The notes under the pieces: generated by a model
What the model was told of the DNA's origin: nothing
Databases searched by the model: none
The model's input: only the letters and a program-made list of their open reading frames with translations
Translations under genes and position numbers: made by a program
In this document: positions 25,101 to 36,600 of the stretch, piece after piece
Layout: each line of letters opens with the position of its first letter
Numbering within the stretch: position 1 is the first letter of the stretch
Assembly (NCBI GenBank): GCA_018857735.1
Contig: JABMCL010001092.1
Coordinates: 50,881-114,880, forward strand
Origin: Alviniconcha marisindica
Taxonomy: Eukaryota; Mollusca; Gastropoda; Provannidae
Length of the DNA stretch: 64,000 bases
Direction: 5' to 3'

Positions 25101-27578
25101 CACCTCATTTGAAGCTGTTACAATGTGTTTGTCAGCTGAGAAAATAGTCCATCTGACTGTTGTCTGCCAGCCATCCCCAAGTAAACAAAATAAGCTCAGG
25201 ACAAAAATGTTTTTGCAAGACTTTGAGTCATTTTAGACAAAACACAGAGAGGAACAAAACTGTCATCATTGGGGATTTCAGTCTCCACTTTGATATACAA
25301 ACCAACCCTGATGTCCAGAAACTCTTTTCCTTGCTCTCCGAGCACAGCTTTGCCCAGATCGTTCACGAGCCAATTCACAGGCATGGTCAACTCGCTGGCT
25401 TGTCACCACTGAAGACTGTGCACCCATCCATGACGTGGCCATATCAGAGAACAACAAGTCGCTCTTTTTCTTTCTGAGCCTGTCAAGACCTCTGGGAAAA
25501 AAGCATTCTGTGATCTCCTAGAACATCCAGCATATCAACCCTGAGAAGTTCCAGTCTGAGGTGAAGGCAATCTGCAGCATGGTGCTGGCTGACTGCTGAG
25601 AGGAAGAACTGGCTGAGAAATATAATGACTCAATGCAGCAGCTCCTCGACGTCCATGCCCCAATCAAGACCACGTCTGTCACTGAGCGCTGTTCTGCTCC
25701 ATGGATCAATGACAACATCCATGCAGCCAAACAGGAGTTGCGACATGCTGAAAGAACTGCACACCACACCAAATTCACTGTCAACAGAGAGATTTTTGTG
25801 AAGCAATGCAACGCCTTGAAGGCCCTTCATTGAGCGGCCAAATGAGACTGTGCAACAAAAATATCACTGCTCATCCAGTAGACTCCTTAGGGTGTCACTG
25901 ATGAGCTCTTGGGAAGAACAACACAGCCAAAGCAGCCCACCAACATTCCTTTCTCAGACCTACCAAACACATTTTCCGATTTCATGCCTGAAAAGATTGC
26001 AACATTCGTCAAGAAATTGATTCATGTCTTGTTCCAGCATCATTTGAACCATTTGCAGGTACCTGGTTGAGTACTTTCACACATGTATCCAAAGACTTGA
26101 TAAGAAAACTTACCAATGATACACCACCAAAACGTTGTCCCATACCCATTGCATTGCTCAAAACATGCTACAAGGATCTCATTCCTTTCATTACCAAAAT
26201 TGTAAATTACTCTCTACTGTCAGGCTCAGTTCCCCAGTGCTTCAAGCAGGCATTAGTAAGACCTCTTTTAAAAAAAGCCTAGTCTTGATCAGAATATGTT
26301 AAAGAATTACAGACCAGTGTCCAATCTTTTGTTTTTGTCAAAGCTCCTGGAAAGAGTTGTTGATCATGTCTCGAGGAACGACCTCCTTGAGAGGAATCAG
26401 TCTGCCTACCGCCAGAATCACAGTACTGAAACTGCACTTCTTTACATCACTAACTACCTGCTTGAGAGCACTGATCAGGGACATGTCTCCATTTTCTCCG
26501 TACTGGATTTATCTACTGCCTTCGACACAGTCGACCACAGCATTCTTCTAGAGAGACTGTGTACTACTTTTGGAATCTCAGGTTCAGCCCTTCAGTGGCT
26601 ACATTCATACATCTTGGACAGATTTCAGGCCATTGTTGTAAACAGCATCTCACCCACCCTGCAACGTGTGGACTCTGGGGTCCCTCTGGGCTCGGTGTTC
26701 GGACCAATGCTATTTGTTCTCTGTACACAACCAAGCATTTCACGCATTGTCCACCAGTGTGGTTCTGACCTCCACAAGTTATGGTACCCAGCTTTTCAGT
26801 TTTGGCCTTCCTGCTGATTTTGGTACCCTAATCATACAGACAGAGATGTGTGTCGAACATGTCGAGGCATGGATGGATTCCAACACACTCAAACTTAACA
26901 GTGACAAAACTGAGGCATTAATTGTTGGTACTTGCTCCAGAACAAGTGTCTCCTGCAATGAGCATCTCAAGATTGGTAGTAGTTTGATTCCTTTTCAGCC
27001 CAAGCTTAAAAATCTGGGAGTTGTCTTAGGCTCTAGCCTCACCATGTCTGATCACACTAGCTCTGTCTGTCTTGAGTTGTGCAGAATCAGTGCCATCCGT
27101 CCATTCCTTACTACAAGTGTGACTGCAACTCTTGTCTGTTCTCAAGTTTTATCTCAGACTGATTCCCTCCTGGCAGATAACACTTCCGATCAAATTGCCC
27201 GACTTCAAAGACTACAGAACAACTCAGCTCGGTTGATCTTTCTTAAGAAGCATAGTGAGCATATAACTCCTATGGCTCCCCATCAAACAGCACACTGAAT
27301 ACAAATTAGCTACATTGGCTTTCCGCTACTTTGATGGTACATTGCCCTCTTACCTCTCACATTGTCTCTCTTCGTAGATTCCCCACAGATGATAATAATA
27401 ATAATGGAAATTTGTAAAGTACCTACCCCATGACTCAAAGCGCTGAACAAACATAATATGACACACTTAATGTACATCGAGATAGAGAATGTTACCCACA
27501 ATTTAACAAAAGCTAACAAATAATTTACACATCAACAAAGGTTCAAACATAACTATGTGCAAAATGCATACACACATG

Positions 27579-27610
<32 letters not shown>

Positions 27611-30600
27611 TTGTACAGACTGATAGGGGTGAAAGACAATGTTGCTTAACTGAAATATTCTGAGAAGAGAAATGTCTTGAGTTTGCTTTCGACAGAAGAG
27701 AGAGTCGCCTGATGTCTTGTGGGAGGTTTTTCCAGATGTGGGGGCTGAAGCGTGAGAAAGTGCGAAAGCCATGGGTTTTGTGGTTGAAGCTTTGGAGTTT
27801 GAGTATGCATGTTTTTAATGAAGAGCGGAGAGAGCAGGAAGGACTGTAAAGATGTAGTAAGTAGCTCAGAAAGGTAAGAGGGGGCGAAACCTGTGATTGC
27901 GTTGTAACACATGCAAGCATTTTTGTATTTTACTCATTCAGAAATTGGGAGCCAGTGGAGTTGCTGTAGGGGAGGTGTGCAGTTTTGATGGCATGGTGCT
28001 CTGAGAATAAGGCGTGCAGCAGTATTTTGGACTTTCTGTATCAGTCGAATAACAGAGGTAGGAGTGCCCATGAGAAGAAAATTGCAATAGTCTAATCTAG
28101 ACAACACACAAGAGGTTACCAGTTGTTTTGCTGCATCTTCTGTGAGGTACCTGCAAGATGCGTTTTAGTTCATAGTAGGCTGTTTCGCAGAATTTGATTA
28201 CATGTTGCTTCATTGTGAGGTTAGAGTCAAGGATATAGCCTAAGTTCCTGACTTTGTCAGCAAAAAACAGTTTCCTGTGTACCAACCATGATTGACAATG
28301 GTAAACAGTAACAAGAGGACAGAGAAGATGTTGAGAAGAAAATGGCGTCAGTTTTATCCTCATTGAGTTGGTTGTTGCACATCCATGCTTTTATGTCATC
28401 TGTCCATGATTGCCGGTCACGTGTAAGGCATTGCACGTCATTTGGTGAAGTTGATTTTTGAAGTTGGGTGTCATCTGCAAAAAGCTGATGGTTGACCGAA
28501 TGATTGGGTATGATGTCCAAAAGTGGAGTAGTGTACAACACAAACAGTACAGGTCCCAGCACTGAGCCCTGTGGAACACCAAACATAAGAGGAGAAGAAG
28601 AGGAAGCAGAATTGTTGACAACCACACACTGGTTTCTGTCCAGAAAATATGATTGAAACCAATGGAGTGTGGTACAGCAGATGCCAAGGACAGTTTCGAG
28701 ACTGGAAAGAAGAATTTGGTGATCGATAGTATCAAACGAAGATCCCTTCAATTTTCTTCTGACAAACTGCTCTCGGTCCCATGTGTTAACTTGAAAAACG
28801 CCGGTGCAAGGTCTTTTCAATATCAGGTGCCTTGTGTGTGGAACTCCATTTTCTCTGCTTCTCTCATCATCTCTAAAATCCAGCCTTAAAATGCACCTCT
28901 TCTGTGCTGCTGCCTTCACCTGAGACATTGAAATTAACATTGGGGGGGGGGGGGGGGGGGGGCTGGGCTGCAAAGCATAGGCATAACAGGAGAGCCTGCA
29001 GCTGCTGCCACTTTTCAGCTGCTCTGTGTGTGGTGGGGGGGTGAGCGTATTGTGTGGGTGGGTGGGGGTGAGTGTGTAGGTGTCTGCATGTAATCATGTT
29101 GTGGGTGGGTGGATGTAAAATGCTTGAGTGTTGATATATATATATATCATGCTTGAGTATTAATGTATGCATTTACAGTACTTGTGCTTTTTCTTTTTAT
29201 TGTCATGCGGATGTTGATGATAATGTATAGTGTCACGAGCTTGTAAATTTTTAATGGGTATAGCACTGTATAAGAGTTACTATTATTGTATAATATTTGT
29301 GGTTTTAGTTTTTTTGTTTGTTTTTGTTTTGTCCATTCTTTTTTTATACTTTAATTTGGTATCAGTAAATAATGCATAAAGGTCAAGTCCTACCTTTAAA
29401 TATGTTTTTTTAACTAGGGCAATATAATAATAATAATAATAGATAACTTTTGTATAACGCTATTCTCTGGTGTAATTTTTTCTAAAGATTAAAGGGACTA
29501 AATCTTTGAATTACGACAATATGCACAGATGTGGGAGAAGTTGAATGTTTTCAACCTTCTTGCCAAACAAATGTTATCAACACACAAGGGAGTTAATTAG
29601 CACTCAAAATATGTAACACAAGTACAACAACAAAGACCTGAGTCGCCTGTGGTAACTACAAGGTAGATGTACCCTCTGGTGGAGTTTATGCACCTTGTAT
29701 TTACATGCATGCCAGGTGAGAGTTACCGTAGGCAACTCGGGTCTTTGTTGTACCTGTGTCACATAGTTTGAGCACTGATTAACTCCCTTGTGTGTTGATT
29801 CTGCACGAGCACTCTGAGTCTCGTTCTGTTTCAGATTTGAAACAAATGTTATGTTTATGATTTTCAGACTTTCAAGGACAGATGCAGAGCAGATTCATGC
29901 ACAGTGCTGTAGTGTACATGTGCCAGGCACCCACTGGCATGTTCCTGTCAGACTCCACAAAAGCAGAACTTCTGACCAAATACTGGCATGATATTCTAGA
30001 TGTCTGGGTATTGTCCCTTGAGTGTAAGTAAATTAAAATGTTTTGATTTTATATTTACATATTATCGAAAATGTCTTTTGGAACTGTTGTTTTAACTATA
30101 ATCATACTTATGCATTTAAGGTGGCTAACGGAGTTGCAGTTAAAAAAATATTTTTATAAATAAGAATCCACTGTAATCATGGGGGGGGGGAGAAATCTTG
30201 TTGGTTTTGACTTTAATAATAAAGATCTAACCTCTTTGGGAAGTCTGTCTCCCTCATCTCCCTTCCCAGACTCTATGGCTATAGGTGGTACATTTGTTAC
30301 CCTGCCTAACTGTGTAAAAAAACTTGGTGTTATACTTGACAGTGAAAACTCACATCTCAGATCTTGTATGGTCAGCTAATTTTGATTTGCATCACATTAG
30401 TTTTAGTCCACAGATGCCACAAAAAAACCCTCTTATTTCTGTCTGTTCTTTTGCGCATTGACTACTGCAACTCTCTCTTGTCTGGCAGTGCTCAGTATCT
30501 CTTAAGCTAACTATAAAAAGTTCAAAACAGTGAACCTGTCCTGTGTGTTCCCAAAACTGATCATATTTTTCTTCATCTTACTTCTCTCCCGTGGAGGCCC

Positions 30601-33600
30601 ACTGACTCATGAGTAAATACAGTACAGTTCCCAAAACTGATCATATTTTTCTTCATCTTACTTCTTTCCCGTGGAGGCCCACTGACTCATGAGTAAATAC
30701 AGTACAAATTCTCTTCTGCATGCTACAACTGCCTCAGCATGACTGCTTCTGGCCACTTAACTGAACGTTCCTTGTGCTTTTGCTTTGCTAGAATAAAATT
30801 CTTGTCACCCACCCAAGTAAACATCAACACACTCAGTATGCACAGTGGCATGTTACAATATTACCAAGACCATTTATATGAAAGTTGTACAACATGTTAA
30901 TAATGTGAAAGTGATTGACACTTCACACTCACAGCTTCATATTAAGATTTTGTTAATATCTAGTACTAATTTGTAGGAAAAGAAGATGGGGGTAAACTGG
31001 AAACTGCCCCATCCTGTCTTTATACACCAATGGGAGAGTGTGTGTGTGGGAGAGGGGGGGGGGGGGGTGGCGGGAGAGAATTTGGGCTAGGATGAACTAT
31101 TAAAGGGATTGGCCCATACAGATTTGACCCAAAAAAACCAATTGTGGAATTTTTATTCATTTATGTATGATTTTTCTGTAGCATTAATTTCTGCTTTGGC
31201 CCTTTTCAAATATGCCAATTTAAGACTAACTGTAGTGTTCTAAAAATAAATTGGGGATCTCCCCACGTGGTGCAACTATTTATGGAATGCATATTACGTC
31301 ATTACATTTTGTTGTTTTACACACATTTTTGTAGACTCGGCCTGCAAACAGTTGACAGTGGCCTTCTCAGGCACCTAATCTGCTCAGGCCTAATAATTTG
31401 TTGGGTGACTTAACTGATGGTTATGTGAATCATGTTATGTCTTTCTTTGAATAAATCTCCCCGTCATGCAGTGGATGAGGCCAGCTGTCGTTTACTAATG
31501 TACACGGTGTTGGGTGATGAAGTTTTCTCTCAGGATATTGATCCAGTGCCTATTATAGGAAATATTTCAAACACCATTTTTTAACAATGATTATAAAAAG
31601 AATAGAAAAGAGAGACTTACTGGCCGATGGCATGCCAGAAACACACACGTTACGCAAACAGATAGTAGCAGAATATTTAAATGTATGATTCTGATAGACT
31701 GCTCCTATCAATCAAAAAAGAAGTATCAGGAACCTTTCTTTTCACTTGTCCAGTAACAGTCTTGCCAATTTTCTATCACAGACGTCTAACCTTGTGCACA
31801 GCTCTCTCCACCTGGTCACCCAGGTTTACCAGCCACGACCTGTATCTGCGTTGTCGGTCTCTTGCCAGTCAAACTAAACATTTTTTTAATTTTGGTCCTG
31901 TGAAGATAAATGGTACTAACTCCAAATCTATCTGTGCTTTGATTGCATAATGTTGAAAAACATGAAACAAGAACTCTGAAATATAAATACCACGCAATGT
32001 TTCATTCTCAGCTCTTCGTTGCTTTCATTTCATGGGCTATTTGCTCCATATAACAGCACATGAAAGAATGCATTTATTATCTGTTAACACAAATGAAGGC
32101 AGCACACAAAACGCATGTTCTGTCCCATGTTCTCTTGTTGTGTACATATTCCTAGTGATTCTTTTCAGTTTTGTCGTTTTTACCATCAGTAACTACTTCT
32201 AGAGCTATTGTTTCCTTCAACTCTTCCTTTTCCTTTCTATAATCTTGATGTCAGATTATTAATATTGTAATGTCAAAATGATTTTTGCCATCATAGAAGG
32301 TTCGAAAGGAAGAACACTTTTTAGGGTGCCATAGGGGAAATTAGTCCAAACAGGCATATACGATGTACGTGCACGCTTCAAGGCACAATTTTGTCATCTC
32401 AACTCAACCAACACAAACTGGTTTTGGTTTGTAGACACCTTTGACCAGTTGCAAACTAGTTTACAGCTTTGTGATCTCATGAGTATGTAATCGAATTTTC
32501 TTTTTCAGATGCCATACAATTCGGGGATATTTCAACTAGGGTGGGGGAATTTCGCCCTGCATCTCAGGGGAACTTCATCCAAATGTAAAGAGAACACACT
32601 CAACAAAAGGAAAGGCTAAAGAATGACACCCCAAACGAATATTTTCACAAAGACTAAATATGAACTTTTTCAGCATAAATGTGGAATTAGAGTCAACTCA
32701 GTACAAATAGTGTGAACACGACCAAAGTGCTTTATTTCTGAAGGCCTAACTGGTCCTACAGTGTTGACAAATTTCTTTCATTTCATTGTTTATCCCACCC
32801 CCCTTTTGGCTGAGATCAACATTTCCCCGTTCCTTTCAATTGTGAGCAAGTCCCACTCCTTCATGTTACTGTTAGTGATGTATTGAAAGCGTTAGGTAAA
32901 CAAAAAGGGCAAATTTCCCCCAGGTTCGCCTGAACTTCCCCCAAGCATAATTTATGTTGGCGGAAGTTTGTCCATCTTGAAAACTTAGTTTTTACTTTGT
33001 GTGAATGTCTTTCTGCTGAAAATAAGTGACATATATCAAGTCATCAGCTTTTGATAAATGTGTGAAAACTAAATTCAATAGACTTTTCAAGCCCTGAACT
33101 TCAAAACAAACAACATCAGCTAACAGTGTGCCTGACTTGCGTATAACCCATGCTATGGTTTGTTGCCAAGCAAACAGCATGGTTCCCAGAATATATATAG
33201 CACAGTTTTTCCCACTTGTAAAATCACTCTCTTTGGTTGTTTTGTTTGTGGACTGATCCATTATGCAGCTGATATCACAGTTTGGAAAAGTTCACTTGAT
33301 GCGTACTGTTGAGTACAGTTTAGAGGGTGTTTTGGTGGGCAAAGTTCCCCCAACCGAGTGAGTGGACAAATTTCCCCCAGGCCACCCTATTAGGACACGA
33401 TTTCATTGTTCGTCGTGGCAGTTTCAAACAATATCAATTTATTTCCATGTTTTATGCTGTTCCCCATGAATAGGTTAGGAAAATGAAATTATTTCACACA
33501 CACCATCCAGATTTAAAAAATAAACATTAACAAAAATAATTTATATGTGACATGTATACAAAACTGAGAAGTTCCGGTATCCTGTCAATGATGTCATATT

Positions 33601-36600
33601 AAAATGCAGGAAAGAAATCATGAAAACAGTGTTAGTAACACTGCCTGGGAAAGTCCTCTTCTAAAATTGTTATAAAATCAACGGCATGTTCAATCACAAA
33701 ACGTTTAGTGCAAGTCATGTTCGTTTAACCTCCTCTAAGCACACGAAAAGTTTAGCCTCCAAAGGAGAATTCCTTTAATGTATAATTAAATGAAGTACAT
33801 GACAAGTTTAGCCTCCAAAGGAGAGTTCCTTTAATGCATAATTAAATGAAGTTGTATACTGTTGTAATATTTCATGTATAGCTCTTTGAGCCTCACACAT
33901 GTATCATAGAGGGATTCAGTGAATTAAAGATGCATTTATTGTTATTTCTTAGCAGTTTTCTTTCATTAATATTGGGCTGATATCCTCTCATTGTAATTAT
34001 GTGCCAGTGGTCACTGATGAGCTGCTTGGGTAGTGAAACACATGTCAGACAGGCAACCAACATTATAATGGTCTTCACTAGGATCAGATTTTGGATAACC
34101 CCTCTGCTCTCTGGCTTTGGGGAAGCAAAAATCTGAATCAGCTCCAGGAGAGACATGTACCCATAGGCTCTTTATGAAGGGAGTGGGCCTTTCCTCTCTT
34201 TAGATTTTTTTCTCCGATCTTACTCCTTTTAAGGTCCTTCAGACCTAAGCATAATGCCTCAACAATCAATTACTTGCTTGCTGTTGTTTGTTTGGGTTTT
34301 ATTCTACATTTCAACCACAAAAACTAAAAAGGTTCAAAAGTGTGCTTTAATAACTGTACAGTACAAAAACAAACTTGTATTGTCCAGTTACCAGTGCGTT
34401 CTTGTTAATCTTTGGTGTGTTTTGATAGCTCTACAATGCATCTTAGTCTTTTTCAAGTCTTGGTTTGGAACAAGGAAAAACAACTGTCTTTGTGCACAGC
34501 ACTGTCAACTTTGATAGTCTTTCTCAGCTTTGTTGTGTGATACAGAAGTCATGCAGAAGTTAAAAGCATTTTAAAGGACAGTTGTAAATGATGTGACCTT
34601 GGCTCTGATTGTATCTGTCTGCCTGTTTTGTTAGGAGTTTAAAATTTTGGTTAGTATGTAATGGTGTGGAGTGGTAGAATACAGTGACCCAGGCAGCGGA
34701 GTCAGGAAAAATGGAGACCACAGCAGGCGGACGACAGCAGTCAGGTTTTATTTGCTCAGCATCAGACAATTTTCAGCACACCCAAAATCCTCACTCGCAC
34801 GCATAGATAAGAGAACGGCGCGGGCCGCAAGGAACACACGCTATCACTACAACCAAATCGGCCCTCTGGACCACAAAATGGCTGACAATTGTGCTTCCTT
34901 GGCCTGCACAAATACAGTTTCCTCTACAATAACTAAAACATGAAAAACATCAAATAAAAGCTACAGTTACAACCTTTTAAACGGTATAAACAAAATGTAC
35001 ACACATGACTTATTTAATTTACAACAAGAGTGGGAAGCGTGGCTTGCACCTGTCTATAAGCAGATTCGTACAACTAAATCACAACTAACACAATGTACAA
35101 AATATAACTGTCACTAAAACTTACATCAGAATAAACAACACGCTCCCACGGTTAAAACGGTACATAACCATTACAATACAACGTTCTGTAAGAGAAGCAA
35201 GACACACTCAAAGAGTAGCACTAAAACAATCGGTGCAAACTTTCGCCTGGGGCGTGTTATCTTAGTCGCAGCAGCGCTGATAAAGTGATATCAAGTAGTC
35301 TATGAATATAACTTAGCTTCTACAGTACACAATACTCAATAAGTTAATTTCAACCCAAAATAAACACTAAACATGAAGTCAGCTAAGCAAAATACTATAC
35401 GACAAAGCATTGATTGACACAGAATTACTTTAATCGAGTCAAAACAACGATTCACTACTATTCACTAGTACTAAACTGAGAACGCGCCATGCAGACGAGG
35501 CTATAAAAAGAATGGACCCAGAGAGGCATCGGCTACTGATTAAGCTTGATCCTGCGTCTAAATAAACGTTGGATAAACATTCTAAGATGCCAAATTATAT
35601 TACACATGGCTTGGTGCATAAAAGGACTAGGTGAACAAAGAGTAGGTAAACAAACAAGCGGTCAAAATATTAAGGGAGAAAACAGATTTGAAACTGGCGC
35701 GCACCTGCGGCTATTGCCGGTCGGCTGTGTGAAGGCCAAGGCATTACACAACACACAGCGCTTCAAAACAAAAGCGTCATCTGCTCCGGTTCCCAGGTTG
35801 CTAATAGTACAGTAATGAAAATGCAGGGATCTGATAACCGGGGCAGGATTATTGTAAAAACGTACAAAGAGCACTTGCTCACAAGTATTTGCCAGAGACA
35901 GTAATGAAAATGTTGGTTGTCACACAGTATGGGATGTATTTTGGCACAGCTTATATAAGCTTGGAACAGGTTGGAACATCACCTTGCAGTTGCTTGCATC
36001 ACTTGCTGCCAGGACATCTTCCTTACTCATTTCTGCCTGACCAGTTCATTGAACGTCATTTTTTAAAGTCCTCTTTGACCTTAGTGTGACTTCTTGTGAT
36101 TAATGCAGTTTCCCATGTGGACCTGCTGAATCAGATATGTCATCCTGCTTACAGGTGATTGATGCACGTGACTACTGTGTCTTGAAAGATCATGATAAGC
36201 AACTATTATTGTGTTTCAGTGCTGACATCACTGGTTTCCCAGTTTCCTGGCATCATTGACCTGTTCCTTGAACTGGAGTTCATCCAGAATGCTACTAGGA
36301 TTCTCTTACAGTACCAAGGTGAAAATACATGCAGTAGCACTAGTTTATTGAAACAGTCATTAAAATCCAGTGCTCTAAAACAAGTTATTACTTGTTATTA
36401 TAACCAAACTTGGTATGGTGGTGCATGATCAGGGACTGAAGTGATATGTAAAAAACATTGGGTTGCTATTATTACAACTGGCCAAGAAATAGTGTTGTAA
36501 ACTTATTGTAACTTCATCTGAGGAATGCTGATGCTACAGGCTAATACTGCCTGATGGGTAGTATCCTGTGTGTAAGAGGAAGTAAGCAGACATCGGGCAA

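Larger units (their letters stand above)
23664..29867 (+). other. Long intron between exons G and H
   Basis: Dominated by two nested LINEs (24858-28935). Also holds family Y (23785-23915), a 5' part of family X (24545-24840), a G-run, a partial X (29320-29510) and the Y foldback (29575-29815). 23915-24545 is unassigned. Confidence 0.75.
30024..36219 (+). other. Long intron between exons H and I
   Basis: Holds a LINE C-terminal relic, a family-Z copy, family V, a TA-flanked inverted-repeat transposon, tandem duplications and a candidate solo LTR. 31290-32320 and 33860-34655 have frames but nothing I recognise. Confidence 0.7.

Noticed and set aside
31681..31950. 89-codon frame on +
   Set aside because: Looks protein-like in parts but has no recognisable motif and no phase-compatible link to neurochondrin exons; left unassigned.
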